In this document: one piece after another, positions 1-10,667 of the stretch
How positions within the stretch are numbered: the first letter of the stretch is position 1
Layout of the letters: each line of letters starts with the position of its first letter
Source of the DNA: Pseudolabrys sp. FHR47
Lineage (GTDB): Bacteria > Pseudomonadota > Alphaproteobacteria > Rhizobiales > Xanthobacteraceae
NCBI RefSeq assembly: GCF_005153485.1
Contig: NZ_CP039740.1
Location: forward strand, 1,305,001-1,369,000
DNA length: 64,000 nucleotides
Reading direction: 5' to 3'
Program-made: the position numbers and the translations under genes
The notes under the pieces: model-generated
The model's input: only the letters and a program-made list of their open reading frames with translations
The model's database searches: none
Told to the model about the DNA's origin: nothing

Positions 1-2060
<2,060 letters not shown>

Positions 2061-2273
2061 CGTCATCCTACCCCTGCCGGACGATTCCGGCGCACCTGTC
2101 TTGACCCCCGACCCTTGTCGTCAGGCCGCATCATGCAGCCTTGAGCGGGCCCGCTGGCAAGCGTAACCGATCTAAAGAAGGCGCACGCCCCTTGCCCGAT
2201 TGCCGAGCGCGGCTGCTCCCGTTGGGCGCCCGCGATCCCCGCCCGCTTTCAATCAGCGGGTACCGCGGCGGCA

Positions 2274-2302
2274 CCATTAGGACAGCAATACTGTCCTAAT
2301 GG
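2274..2302. promoter_or_regulatory. Perfect 12-bp inverted repeat, candidate operator
   Basis: CCATTAGGACAG (2274-2285), spacer CAATA, then the exact reverse complement at 2291-2302. No T-run follows on either strand, so a terminator is less likely than a protein-binding dyad or an RNA hairpin. It lies 214 bp upstream of gltB and 257 bp upstream of the DoxX start. The regulator is not identified. Confidence 0.55.
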
Positions 2303-2533
2303 ACCATGCCAAATTTTGCCCTGCCGCACAAGGGCGGTCCATGCTGGAATCGCTCGAACCTTGCGATTTGTTGCGGCCGTGCCTCTGAGCGAAGCAAGAA
2401 CAGGACCACGACACCGCCCTTTCGCGCAATGCCATTGCGCCTCCGTTCATGACCGAGGGTCAGGAATCCGGCGATTAACCGTTTAATGGTGAAAACGGGA
2501 AACAGCGGCGCGTTTTGGGCGCCTCGATATGGT

Positions 2534-2553
2534 GTCTCCGGAAATCCGGAGAC
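2534..2553 (+). promoter_or_regulatory. Hairpin overlapping the Shine-Dalgarno of the DoxX gene
   Basis: GTCTCCGG (2534-2541), loop AAAT, CCGGAGAC (2546-2553): a perfect 8-bp stem. The GGAG at 2548-2551, which sits 7 nt before the ATG at 2559, is inside the 3' arm, so folding would hide the ribosome binding site. This is direct sequence observation; a regulatory role is inference. Confidence 0.5.
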
Positions 2554-2558
2554 CTCGC

Positions 2559-3290
2559 ATGTCCAAAGCCAATGCGCAGATGATGGCCGACCGCGCCGCG
2601 GGCGCCGCCGCCATGGAGCGTCTGGCGGACCGGCTGACGGCAATGGCGCCGGCTCCGCTCGATCTCTCCGCCAGCCATATCGTCCGGCAGTCCCCGGCGG
2701 TCGCCGCCGGGCTGTCCGCCAGCGCCGCGATTGCCCGCCGCGCCCATGAGCGCGCGCGCCGCTCGCAGCGTCCGCTGCTGGTCAATCTGGTAGAGAGTTT
2801 CGTTTCCGCCTGCGCCTCCCTGCCTTACGCCGCCGTGGCCTTTGTGCTGCGCCTGATGATGGCGCGGGTGTTCTTCCTCGACGGCCAGACCCGCATCGAC
2901 GGCATTCGCCTGCCGGTGAATGTGGCCGAACTGACCAACTACTATCTGGTTGGCTGGAATTTCTCCGTGACAGTGCCGACCCAGGTGCGCCCCGAGACCT
3001 TCTCGGCCTTCGCCACTCAATATCCGCTGGTGCCGGTGCCCTCCGCCATTGCGGCCTATCTGGTCAGCTACGCCGAGTTCATTTTGCCGATCATGCTGGC
3101 GATTGGATTGGGTACGCGCTTTGCCGCGCTCGGCCTGCTGGTCATCACGGCGATGATCCTGGCTTTCGTCGCGCCCGATCCACTGGCGACGGCGCAAATC
3201 TACTGGGCGGCCATTCTGCTGGTGCTGGTCTCGCAAGGCCCCGGCGCGGCATCGCTCGATCGCCTGATCCGTCGTTTTGTGGGGCGTTGA
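2559..3290 (+). CDS. DoxX family membrane protein
   Basis: About 243 residues. An N-terminal Ala/Arg-rich cytoplasmic stretch of about 85 residues is followed by the DoxX-type four-helix membrane region, including YAAVAFVLRLMMARVFFLDGQ and AEFILPIMLAIGLGTRFAA. DoxX proteins are integral membrane proteins often linked to redox or stress functions, but the activity of this one is unknown. I chose the ATG at 2559 because GGAG precedes it at 7 nt. An in-frame ATG at 2529 would put the 2534-2553 hairpin inside the coding region. The next gene starts right after the stop codon, so the two are probably co-transcribed. Confidence 0.85.
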   Translation: MSKANAQMMADRAAGAAAMERLADRLTAMAPAPLDLSASHIVRQSPAVAAGLSASAAIARRAHERARRSQRPLLVNLVESFVSACASLPYAAVAFVLRLMMARVFFLDGQTRIDGIRLPVNVAELTNYYLVGWNFSVTVPTQVRPETFSAFATQYPLVPVPSAIAAYLVSYAEFILPIMLAIGLGTRFAALGLLVITAMILAFVAPDPLATAQIYWAAILLVLVSQGPGAASLDRLIRRFVGR

Positions 3291-3291
3291 T

Positions 3292-3915
3292 TTGACAAAG
3301 GCGCTCACCAGCGTGCTGGCGGCGGCGGCTTTCGTGGCCGCAAGCGCGACGGCGTTGGCCGACACCTATTCGACGCTCAGCAATCCGCGCATCATTCATG
3401 TGCCGCAGCCGGGCGATGAATTGCATCGCACGCAGGCCAGCTTGCGCGCGCCTAATGAGGCCGATGACGACGAGATTGCGGTGCCGCAGCGTCTGCGGCG
3501 TGTCGACAGGCCCGCCGCGCCGCGCGCAAAGCCGCAAGCGAAAAAGACCGAATCTCGCGAGCGCCGCCGGCCGTTCACCGCGTCGCTGCCCGAGCCGCCG
3601 CCTCCGCCCGAGCCGGAGCCGACCGGACCGAAACGCGCGTTGTTAAGCGCGCCCCCGCCGCCGCCGATATCTTCCATTCACGACGGCCCGACGCCGCTGA
3701 AACCAACGCCCCGGTTCGGTCAACCACTGCCGGAGGCGCCGCCGCTTACGACCTTCACGCCGCCGCCACGGTCGGCGCCGGCCTCTAAGCCTGTCGCTGC
3801 CGTAGCGCCGGCAGCGGAGCCCGCGCTCGTCCTTCCATTGGCGGTCGATGATAGCGACGATCATTTGCCGCCGCCCGGTGATCCGAAGCTCGCGCCGCCG
3901 GAGCCGAAGGACTGA
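3292..3915 (+). CDS. Proline-rich secreted protein of unknown function
   Basis: Starts at TTG 3292, one base after the DoxX stop and 7 nt after GGGG; an in-frame TTG at 3277 would overlap doxX. The first ~24 residues form a signal peptide (SVLAAAAFVAASATALA|DT). The mature part has no recognisable fold. It is basic early, then dominated by proline runs (PEPPPPPEPEP, APPPPPP) and ends acidic and proline-rich. It could be a periplasmic spacer or envelope protein. Tight coupling to the DoxX gene suggests a shared membrane or envelope context. No family is recognised. Confidence 0.65.
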   Translation: MTKALTSVLAAAAFVAASATALADTYSTLSNPRIIHVPQPGDELHRTQASLRAPNEADDDEIAVPQRLRRVDRPAAPRAKPQAKKTESRERRRPFTASLPEPPPPPEPEPTGPKRALLSAPPPPPISSIHDGPTPLKPTPRFGQPLPEAPPLTTFTPPPRSAPASKPVAAVAPAAEPALVLPLAVDDSDDHLPPPGDPKLAPPEPKD

Positions 3916-3921
3916 TACGAA

Positions 3922-3938
3922 AAAGGGCTGAGCCCTTT
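3922..3938 (-). terminator. Intrinsic terminator for the Omp25-like gene at 4035-4691
   Basis: AAAGGGC-TGA-GCCCTTT is a perfect 7-bp stem. Read on the minus strand it is followed by a T5 run (A5 at 3920-3924 on plus), as expected for termination of the minus-strand gene. It lies between convergent genes and may work weakly in the other direction. Confidence 0.75.
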
Positions 3939-4034
3939 GCAGGACCCAGCCCCAAATTCCGTCATCCGATTGAGCTGTCCGGCTTATACGGCCGGTTCAG
4001 ACATGCGGCGACGTTTCTTTATGTTTGACGCCGC

Positions 4035-4691
4035 TTAGAAGCGGTAGTTGATGCCGCCGCGAACGATGTTGGACTTGAAGTCGGTCGACGAGCCGGACGG
4101 CGCGTTGGCGCTCTCCAGATCGACGTAGAGATATTCGACCTTGGCCGTCCACGGGCCGGCGATCGCAGCTTCCACGCCGCCACCGAGCGTCCAGCCTGCC
4201 TTGGTCGACGTCGCCGAACCGAGGCCGGTCGCCGAAGTCTTGACGTCACCGACGGCGAGACCACCGGTCACGTAAGGCAGGAAGCGATCGAAGGCATAGC
4301 CGATGCGGCCGCGCGCGGTGCCGAGCCAATTGTTCTTGGCTTCGCAGGTCACGCCGACGGCGCAGGTGGCCGAGCCCTTGAGGTTGGTCCAGTCGATGTC
4401 GCCTTCCAGACCGTAGACGAACTGACCCATCTGGTAGTTGAAGCCGAGGGTGCCGCCGACGAGGCCGCCCTTGGTGTCGAAATCGCCGCCGGTCGAGAGC
4501 GGGCCCGAGACCGAGGCATTGCCCCAGCCGCCGCCGCCGTTGATGCCGGCGTAGAAGCCCGACCAGTTGTAGATCGGGGCGACATAGACCGGCGCCTTGG
4601 TCGGCATCGCCGAGCGGCGCGCCATGTCGGCGGCATTGGCTGCGCCCATCGACATCGCGACAGCGGCAGCAGCAAGTACGAAACGCTTCAT
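4035..4691 (-). CDS. Omp25/RopB-type outer-membrane beta-barrel protein
   Basis: 218 residues. The ATG at 4691 is preceded by GGAG and followed by a signal peptide (MKRFVLAAAAVAMSMGAANA). The mature part has features of the porin-like OMP_b-brl family of Rhizobiales: YNWSGFYAGINGGGGWG at the start, repeated alternating strands, and terminal VRGGINYRF ending in Phe, the C-terminal signal for outer-membrane insertion. One cysteine pair (CAVGVTC) is visible in a loop. It is a paralogue of the next gene. Its own hairpin terminator follows. Role: probably envelope stability or host interaction; not known for this member. Confidence 0.92.
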   Translation of the reverse strand: MKRFVLAAAAVAMSMGAANAADMARRSAMPTKAPVYVAPIYNWSGFYAGINGGGGWGNASVSGPLSTGGDFDTKGGLVGGTLGFNYQMGQFVYGLEGDIDWTNLKGSATCAVGVTCEAKNNWLGTARGRIGYAFDRFLPYVTGGLAVGDVKTSATGLGSATSTKAGWTLGGGVEAAIAGPWTAKVEYLYVDLESANAPSGSSTDFKSNIVRGGINYRF

Positions 4692-5014
4692 CTCTAACTC
4701 TCCGTCATGTAGCCCCAAAACCTGGCGGGACAGTATTCGTTTTCAGAAAAGCGTCTAGTGCAAATAAGCAACACAGTTCAGGAAGTTATCGTGGAACAAA
4801 AGACATCGGCAGAACAATGAAATGACGTGATTTTGCCGCAATCTGGACGGACCGGTGCCGCTTTCTTTGTGAATGAATACTTAAAATCGTAGATTAATAC
4901 GTTTTTTACAATGGGTGATGGGACCGAATACATGCCAGGCACATAAAAGCCCCGGACCAGCGTGGTCCGGGGCTTTGCTCGTGCGGCCCATAGCAGGCCG
5001 CAGGGGGGCATCGG
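4692..5014. other. Promoter region of one omp gene and terminator of the other
   Basis: This 323-bp stretch between two co-directional minus-strand omp genes is visibly more AT-rich than the genes. It contains the terminator of the upstream gene (4946-4976) and must contain the promoter of the 4691 gene. I see no open reading frame that I would support. Confidence 0.6.
4946..4976 (-). terminator. Strong intrinsic terminator of the second Omp25-like gene
   Basis: A perfect 14-bp stem (4946-4959 / 4963-4976) with loop GCG and a GC-rich core. On the minus strand it is followed by T4 (A4 at 4945-4948). It lies 38 bp beyond the stop codon of the 5015-5632 gene. Confidence 0.85.
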
Positions 5015-5632
5015 TTAGAAACGGTAGTTCACGCCGACGCGGATCATGTTGGTCTCCAGGCCGTTATTGGTGCCCGTGATCGAGTAGGCGCGGTTGGAGA
5101 GGTCGGCATAGAGATATTCGATCTTCGCCGACCACTGTTGGGCCAGGCCGAATTCCACGCCGGTGCCGAGCGTCCAGCCGATGTGGGTCTTGGTTTCCGA
5201 CAGCGCGCCGCTTTCACCCTTGAGGCCGCCATAGGCAAGACCGCCCGTCACGTAAACCAGGATGTTGTTCCAGGCCATGCCGGCGCGGCCGCGCAGGGTA
5301 CCGAACCACGGGTTCGAGAACTTGTACGGCGCGAAGGTATCGTCGGCGCCCGAAATCTGCAGGTCGGTTTCGCCGCCGAACACGAACTGGCCGTTCTGCC
5401 AATTGTAGCCACCGGTCACGCCGCCGAGGATGCCGCTCGGCTTGGTGTTGGTGCCGGGAACGTCACCCCACTGATAGCCGACGATGGCGCCGGCATACCA
5501 GCCCGCCCAGTTGTAGTAGGAACCCGGCGCGGGCTGTGAGTAGTAATTGTTGCGCGGCAGATCGGCGGCGGAAGCGGCAGTCGCCGCGGCTGCGGCCGCC
5601 AGCATGGTCATCGCCAGGATTTGCTTTTTCAT
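5015..5632 (-). CDS. Omp25/RopB-type outer-membrane beta-barrel protein (paralogue)
   Basis: 205 residues. The ATG at 5632 has GGTGGAG six bases upstream; an ATG at 5644 is also in frame but has no better site. Signal peptide MKKQILAMTMLAAAAAATAASA, then YYNWAGWYAGAIVGYQWG and the terminal MIRVGVNYRF with C-terminal Phe, as in the neighbouring gene. The two proteins share overall strand pattern but differ in loops. Each has its own promoter region and terminator, so they can be regulated separately. Confidence 0.92.
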   Translation of the reverse strand: MKKQILAMTMLAAAAAATAASAADLPRNNYYSQPAPGSYYNWAGWYAGAIVGYQWGDVPGTNTKPSGILGGVTGGYNWQNGQFVFGGETDLQISGADDTFAPYKFSNPWFGTLRGRAGMAWNNILVYVTGGLAYGGLKGESGALSETKTHIGWTLGTGVEFGLAQQWSAKIEYLYADLSNRAYSITGTNNGLETNMIRVGVNYRF

Positions 5633-5872
5633 TTTACTCTCCACCTACTCACGCACTCCGCAATGCGCGGAAACGCTTCTTTGTCGTTGGCGTTTGGTTG
5701 CCAAACTTGGACAATATTTCGTGGACGAGTTATCGCGCTTTGTCAGTTAAGCGGTTATTACCCGCTAACCCTGACACCCCGTTATCCCTAAAGAACGGTT
5801 GCGCAATATGCTTTCCGCGGCGTTTACCATGTCGCTTGCGGATTTTCCGAAATCGAGTTCTGTTGAGCGGCG

Positions 5873-6637
5873 ATGGATTCAAAGGCAGAGCAACCACCGG
5901 CGGCCCTGATCACCGGCGCGGCGCGGCGCATTGGCGCCGCCATTGCGCGAGCCTTATCGCGTGCCGGCTACAATGTCGTGCTGCACGCCAATCATTCGCG
6001 CGTCGACGCCGAAGCCCTCGCACATGATATCGAGCGCGATGGCGGCCGTGCCGCCGTCGTGATCGGAGACCTCGCCGATGCGGAGGCGTTACGCCGCATC
6101 ATACCGGCGGCATCGGTGCATGCGCCGCTCAGCCTGCTTGTGAATAATGCCAGCCTGTTCGATGAAGACGACGCCTGGACAATGACCCGCGACGGCTTCG
6201 AGCGCACCATGGCCGTCAATCTCACCGCTCCGTTGTTCCTGGCGCAGGCCTTCGCCGCGCAGGCGCCTCGCGTCGCGGCATCTTCGATCGTCAATATCGT
6301 CGATCAGCGGGTGCTGCGGCCGACTCCGAAGTTCTTTTCGTATGCGCTGAGCAAGGCCTCGCTCCACGCGGCGACGACGACGCTGGCGCAAGCTTTTGCA
6401 CCGCTGCGCGTCAATGCGGTGGCGCCCGGGCCGACGCTGCCGAGCCCGCGGCAGAACGGCGACCAGTTCGCCGAACAGGCGGCTTTGGTGCCGCTGGGGA
6501 AGGGGCCTGCGCCGGAGGATATTGCCGCGGCGGTCGCCTACCTTGCCGGCGCGCAGAGTGTGACCGGCATGACGATTGCCGTGGATGGCGGCCAGCATCT
6601 GTCGTGGCGCACGCCCGATGCGGACATTACAGAGTAG
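5873..6637 (+). CDS. SDR-family reductase resembling pteridine/dihydromonapterin reductase (PTR1/FolM type)
   Basis: 254 residues, Rossmann fold, cytoplasmic. TGAARRIG is the cofactor loop; its Arg is typical of the NADPH-dependent TGXXXRXG branch that includes trypanosomatid PTR1 and bacterial FolM. NNAS follows in the middle. The catalytic Tyr-Lys is YALSK. An Asp in NIVDQ lies exactly 13 residues before that Tyr, as in PTR1 (Asp181/Tyr194), in place of the usual SDR serine. This suggests reduction of a pterin or dihydrofolate, but that is inference from motif spacing. It ends ~20 bp before uvrC and is probably in the same operon. Confidence 0.85.
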   Translation: MDSKAEQPPAALITGAARRIGAAIARALSRAGYNVVLHANHSRVDAEALAHDIERDGGRAAVVIGDLADAEALRRIIPAASVHAPLSLLVNNASLFDEDDAWTMTRDGFERTMAVNLTAPLFLAQAFAAQAPRVAASSIVNIVDQRVLRPTPKFFSYALSKASLHAATTTLAQAFAPLRVNAVAPGPTLPSPRQNGDQFAEQAALVPLGKGPAPEDIAAAVAYLAGAQSVTGMTIAVDGGQHLSWRTPDADITE

Positions 6638-6658
6638 GGCAGTGGCCAACGCCGCCGC

Positions 6659-8707
6659 GTGGCTTATATTCGCCCCATGAACGGCGGCAGAAAGGACATC
6701 GATCCGGATAGCGAGCTGCGCGAAGACGACGACGCGCCGACGCTTCCCGAACTCGATCTCACAGAACCCGAAGCGGAAGCCGGCACGCTCGCTCACGGCC
6801 GTGCGGCGATCGCGCGCGCCGTCAAGCACGCACCGGCGGGACCGGGCGTCTATCGCATGATCGACGCCAAGGGCGACGTCCTTTATGTCGGCAAAGCCAA
6901 GAGCATCAGGAAGCGCGTCGCCAACTACACACGCCCGGTTGCCTATGACGCACGCATCGCGCGGATGATATCGGCGACGGTGTCGATGGAGTTCGTCTCC
7001 ACCGCGACCGAGACCGAGGCGCTGCTGCTCGAGGCCAATCTGATCAAACGCCTGCGGCCGCGCTTCAACGTGCTGCTGCGTGACGACAAATCATTCCCGT
7101 ATATCCTGATCACGTCGGATCACTGGGCCCCGCAGATCCTCAAGCATCGTGGCGCGCGCACGCGGCCGGGCCGCTATTACGGACCCTTCGCCAATGCTGG
7201 CGCGGTGAACCGCACCATCAACGCGCTGCAGCGCGCCTTCCTCTTGCGAAACTGCTCGGACTCGTTCTTCGAGTCGCGGTCGCGGCCGTGTCTGCTGTAT
7301 CAGATCAAGCGCTGCTCCGGGCCGTGTACGCAGGAGATCGATTTCGCCGGCTATCAGGAGCTGGTGCGCGAGGCCAACGCCTTTCTCGACGGCAAGAGCC
7401 GCAATGTGCAGAAGCAACTCGCGGCGGAGATGGATCAGGCCTCGCAGGCGCTCGATTTCGAGCGCGCCGCGATCTACCGCGATCGTCTCGCCGCTTTATC
7501 GGCGATCACGACGACGCAAGGCATCAATCCGCGCACCATCGAGGAAGCCGACGTCTTCGCCGTGCATCAGGAAGGCGGCTACACTTGCGTCGAGGTGTTC
7601 TTCTTCCGCACCGGGCAGAACTGGGGCAATCGCGCTTATTTCCCGAAGGCGGATCGTGCGCTGGGACCGGGCGAGGTGCTCAGCGCCTTCCTCGCGCAGT
7701 TCTACGACGACAAGCCGCCGCCGCGCCTCGTCATCGCCTCCGACGATTTCGAAGAGCGCGAACTGCTCGCTGAGGCGCTGTCGGCCAAGAGCGAGCGCAA
7801 GGTCGAGGTCGCGGTGCCGCAGCGCGGCGAGCGCAAGGAACTGGTCATGCATGCGCTGGCCAATGCACGCGAGGCGCTCGGGCGCAAACTCGCCGAGACG
7901 GCATCGCAGCAGCGGCTGTTCAATGCGCTTGCGGAAGCCTTCGGTTTGCCGAAGCCGCCGCGGCGTATTGAGGTCTACGACAACAGCCACATCGCCGGCA
8001 CCAATGCCGTCGGCGGCATGATCGTCGCGGGGCCGGAAGGCTTCCGCAAGAACCAGTATCGGAAGTTCAACATCAAGTCGGCGGACATCACGCCCGGCGA
8101 CGACTTCGGCATGATGCGCGAGGTGTTGCAGCGGCGCTTCAAGCGGCTGCTGGAGGAAGCGCCGCGCGCGTCCATCGATGTGACGGCGGCCGCCGCGATG
8201 GCGGGTGCGGCGCCGATGGACGTCAGCGAGGAGCCCGCCGATTCACCCTGGCCCGACCTGTTGCTGATCGACGGCGGGCAGGGGCAGTTGAACGCGGCGC
8301 AAGAAACGCTCGCCGAGATGGGCGTCACCGATGTGCCGCTGGTCTCCATTGCCAAGGGCCGCGACCGCGAGGCCGGACGCGAGACCTTCTTCATGCCGGG
8401 GAAGAATCCGTTCAAGCTGCCGCCACGCGATCCGGTGCTGTATTTCGTCGAACGCCTGCGCGATGAGGCCCATCGTTTTGCCATCGGGTCGCACCGCACG
8501 CGGCGCAAGAAAGATATCCGCGAGGCCGGTCTGCAGGAGATCGAGGGGATCGGGCCCACCCGCAAGAGCGCGCTGCTGCGCCACTTCGGCACCTTGAAAG
8601 CGATCGGGCGCGCCAGCATCGCCGATCTCCAGCACGTGCCGGGAATCAATGCGGAGATGGCGCGAAAGATATATGAGTTCTTCCATGACAAGGCGCCGTC
8701 GCAATAG
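6659..8707 (+). CDS. uvrC: UvrABC excinuclease subunit C
   Basis: 682 residues from a GTG at 6659 (an in-frame ATG lies at 6677; neither has a clear Shine-Dalgarno). UvrC makes both incisions in nucleotide excision repair. An acidic N-terminal extension of ~45 residues precedes the GIY-YIG nuclease (GPGVYRM at 61-67, VLYVGKA at 74-80). A UVR motif follows around 248-280 ([13 protein letters not shown]), then the RNase H-like nuclease starting at [15 protein letters not shown] (~440). Tandem helix-hairpin-helix motifs form the last ~60 residues ([17 protein letters not shown]). All domains are present. A 30-residue acidic insert with MAGAAPMDV lies before the DGGQGQL motif. Confidence 0.97.
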   Translation: MAYIRPMNGGRKDIDPDSELREDDDAPTLPELDLTEPEAEAGTLAHGRAAIARAVKHAPAGPGVYRMIDAKGDVLYVGKAKSIRKRVANYTRPVAYDARIARMISATVSMEFVSTATETEALLLEANLIKRLRPRFNVLLRDDKSFPYILITSDHWAPQILKHRGARTRPGRYYGPFANAGAVNRTINALQRAFLLRNCSDSFFESRSRPCLLYQIKRCSGPCTQEIDFAGYQELVREANAFLDGKSRNVQKQLAAEMDQASQALDFERAAIYRDRLAALSAITTTQGINPRTIEEADVFAVHQEGGYTCVEVFFFRTGQNWGNRAYFPKADRALGPGEVLSAFLAQFYDDKPPPRLVIASDDFEERELLAEALSAKSERKVEVAVPQRGERKELVMHALANAREALGRKLAETASQQRLFNALAEAFGLPKPPRRIEVYDNSHIAGTNAVGGMIVAGPEGFRKNQYRKFNIKSADITPGDDFGMMREVLQRRFKRLLEEAPRASIDVTAAAAMAGAAPMDVSEEPADSPWPDLLLIDGGQGQLNAAQETLAEMGVTDVPLVSIAKGRDREAGRETFFMPGKNPFKLPPRDPVLYFVERLRDEAHRFAIGSHRTRRKKDIREAGLQEIEGIGPTRKSALLRHFGTLKAIGRASIADLQHVPGINAEMARKIYEFFHDKAPSQ

Positions 8708-8744
8708 CGCCTGACAAAAAAGAGCGGGCAGGAAACGAGCAACG

Positions 8745-9635
8745 ATGATTATCAAGAGCCAAGCCGACGTCACGCCCGCCGTTCTCGAGGCCTACAGCAA
8801 GATCGACGATCCGCGCTTGCGCGAGATTATCGCGGCGCTGGTCAAGCACCTGCACGCCTTCGCGCGCGAGGTGCACCTGACCGAAGAGGAGTTTCACAAG
8901 GGCGCGGCGATCGTCGCCAAACTCGGGCAACTGACCAACGCCTCGCACAACGAAGTCGTGCTGATGGCCGGCTCGCTCGGCTTCTCGGCGCTGGTGTGTC
9001 TCCTGAACAACGGCAACAACGGCCAGACCGAAACGACGGCCAATCTGCTCGGCCCGTTCTGGCGGCTGAATTCGCCGCGTACCGAAAGCGGCGGGTCGAT
9101 CGTGCGCTCGCCGACGCCGGGGCCGGTGCTGTTCGTCAACTGCACGGTGAAGGACACGCAGGGCAATCCCGTCGCTGGCGCCGAGGTCGACGTCTGGCAT
9201 TCCTCGCCGGAAGGCTTCTACGAGCAGCAGGACGAGAACCAGGCCGACATGAACCTGCGCGGCAAGTTCACGACCGACGCGCAGGGCCGCTTTTCGTTCC
9301 GCAGCGTCAAGCCAGCCGGCTATCCGATCCCGATCACCGGCCCGGTCGGCGACCTGTTGCGCCATGCTGGCCGCCACAATTACCGGCCGGCGCATCTGCA
9401 CTTCCTGATTTTCAAGGAAGGCTTCAAGACCCACATTTCGCAAATCTACGTCCAGGACGACGACAAACTCGAAACCGACGTGCAGTTCGGTGTCACCCGC
9501 GCGCTGATCGGCAATTTTGTGGTGCATGGCGGGCCGGCGCCAGCGGCGGACGTGACCGGCGAATGGTTCTCGCTCGATCAGACGTTCGTCGTCGAGCCGG
9601 GCGTCGCAAAATTGCCAAAAGCGCCGATCGAATAG
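8745..9635 (+). CDS. Intradiol ring-cleavage dioxygenase (catechol/hydroxyquinol 1,2-dioxygenase type)
   Basis: 296 residues. Non-haem Fe(III) enzyme that opens catechol-type rings between the two hydroxyls. The N-terminal helical dimerisation domain (~1-100) is followed by the catalytic beta-sandwich. The four iron ligands are visible: Tyr159 (EGFYEQ), Tyr193 (PAGYPIP), His217 and His219 (RPAHLHF). LLGPFWR at 101-107 and the length fit the catechol/hydroxyquinol 1,2-dioxygenase branch rather than protocatechuate 3,4-dioxygenase. No other ring-degradation gene lies in the window, so the substrate stays open. It is inserted between uvrC and pgsA. Confidence 0.92.
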   Translation: MIIKSQADVTPAVLEAYSKIDDPRLREIIAALVKHLHAFAREVHLTEEEFHKGAAIVAKLGQLTNASHNEVVLMAGSLGFSALVCLLNNGNNGQTETTANLLGPFWRLNSPRTESGGSIVRSPTPGPVLFVNCTVKDTQGNPVAGAEVDVWHSSPEGFYEQQDENQADMNLRGKFTTDAQGRFSFRSVKPAGYPIPITGPVGDLLRHAGRHNYRPAHLHFLIFKEGFKTHISQIYVQDDDKLETDVQFGVTRALIGNFVVHGGPAPAADVTGEWFSLDQTFVVEPGVAKLPKAPIE

Positions 9636-9733
9636 GGCGTTGATCGTATAACGGCCGGCGATCCGGTATTCCTATCGATCGGCGGCGCGCAGGCGGTTGA
9701 CCTGCGCCCGAGCGCCGTGTTCCTTGTGCTCGC

Positions 9734-10342
9734 ATGAATCCCGGACGCATCCCCCGTCTGCCGGCGCATCCGCTGGCGCTGCCGAACATCCTGACCTATG
9801 CCCGCATCGCCGCGGTGCCGGTCGTGGTCGGCCTGCTGTTCTGGCAAAGCATCTTCGCCGGGGAATTGTGGCTGCGCTGGGTGGCGCTCGCCGTCTTTAT
9901 TGCGGCGGCGGTGACTGACTTCTTCGATGGCTATCTGGCGAGGGCCTGGGGCCAGCAATCCTCGCTCGGGCGCATGCTCGATCCGATCGCCGACAAGCTC
10001 CTGGTGGCGGCCTGTCTCCTCATTCTGGCGGCGGGAACCACAATCCGCGGCTGGGCGCTGCTCGCCGCCGTCATTATATTGTGCCGCGAAGTGCTGGTGT
10101 CCGGCCTGCGCGAATATCTAGCGGAACTTCGCGTTGGCGTGCCGGTGACAACTTTGGCCAAGTGGAAGACGCTCGGCCAACTCGTCGCCATCGGCTTCCT
10201 GATTGCGGGCGAGGCGGGCGAGAAGGTGCTGCCCTATACGATTGAAATCGGCATCACGCTATTGTGGCTCGCCGCGCTGCTCACTTTGTACACCGGCTGG
10301 GACTATCTGCGCGCTGGGCTGCGCCATATGATTGACGAATGA
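9734..10342 (+). CDS. pgsA: CDP-diacylglycerol--glycerol-3-phosphate 3-phosphatidyltransferase
   Basis: 202 residues, inner-membrane enzyme committing CDP-diacylglycerol to phosphatidylglycerol. The CDP-alcohol phosphotransferase signature D-x2-DG-x2-AR-x8-G-x3-D-x3-D is complete: it starts at Asp62 (DFFDGYLAR) and ends LGRMLDPIAD. LPNILTYARI at 16-25 is the usual PgsA N-terminal motif. Four to five hydrophobic helices are visible. The uvrC-pgsA-moaD-moaE order is common in Rhizobiales; here the dioxygenase interrupts it. Confidence 0.96.
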   Translation: MNPGRIPRLPAHPLALPNILTYARIAAVPVVVGLLFWQSIFAGELWLRWVALAVFIAAAVTDFFDGYLARAWGQQSSLGRMLDPIADKLLVAACLLILAAGTTIRGWALLAAVIILCREVLVSGLREYLAELRVGVPVTTLAKWKTLGQLVAIGFLIAGEAGEKVLPYTIEIGITLLWLAALLTLYTGWDYLRAGLRHMIDE

Positions 10343-10343
10343 G

Positions 10344-10392
10344 GCGCATCATCCCGAAAAGTGGGAACCGGTTTTCGGATAAGATGATGCGC
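10344..10392. repeat. Palindromic intergenic repeat (rhizobial type) between pgsA and moaD
   Basis: GCGCATCAT (10344-10352) and ATGATGCGC (10384-10392) are perfect 9-bp arms. Between them lies a second stem, CCGAAAA...TTTTCGG, around GTGGGAACC. I recognise the core (TCCCGAAAAGTGGGAACCGG) as an abundant intergenic repeat of Bradyrhizobium and relatives; that is recall, not a search. The element ends 7 nt before the moaD start, so it overlaps the translation initiation region. Confidence 0.75.
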
Positions 10393-10399
10393 ATGGAAA

Positions 10400-10654
10400 A
10401 TGATTAAGCTCCGTTATTTCGCCTGGGTGCGCGAGCGCATCGGCAAACCCGAGGAAGATGTCGAGATTCCCGCGGGTGTCACCACCATCGCGGAGCTGAT
10501 GACATGGCTCTCGGGCCGCGGCGAGGAATACGCCTATGCCTTCGAGAATTCTAAGGTAATCCGCGCCGCCATCGACCGCAGCCACGTGAAGCCGCAGGCC
10601 GAAATTGCCGGTGCCCGCGAGATCGCCTTCTTCCCACCGATGACGGGGGGGTAA
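10400..10654 (+). CDS. moaD: Molybdopterin synthase small subunit (sulfur carrier)
   Basis: 84 residues, ubiquitin-like beta-grasp protein. It ends in FFPPMTGG: the C-terminal Gly-Gly is adenylated and thiocarboxylated, then gives sulfur to precursor Z in the MoaD-MoaE complex. WVRERIG and the C-terminal PPxxGG are typical. Only GGA at 4 nt precedes the ATG, right at the edge of the palindromic repeat. moaE follows after a second repeat element, so expression of the two subunits may be tuned by RNA structure. Confidence 0.95.
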   Translation: MIKLRYFAWVRERIGKPEEDVEIPAGVTTIAELMTWLSGRGEEYAYAFENSKVIRAAIDRSHVKPQAEIAGAREIAFFPPMTGG

Positions 10655-10667
10655 GCCCGTTTCTTTA

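Larger units (their letters stand above)
2061..2558. other. Divergent intergenic region between gltB and the DoxX gene
   Basis: No protein-coding gene is supported in this 498-bp stretch. It holds a perfect 12-bp inverted repeat at 2274-2302, a 7-bp inverted repeat (2424-2430 / 2434-2440) and a short palindrome ATTAA-N4-TTAAT at 2474-2487. Promoters for both divergent genes must lie here. An open frame on the minus strand over part of the region lacks similarity I recognise and is probably spurious. Confidence 0.6.
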
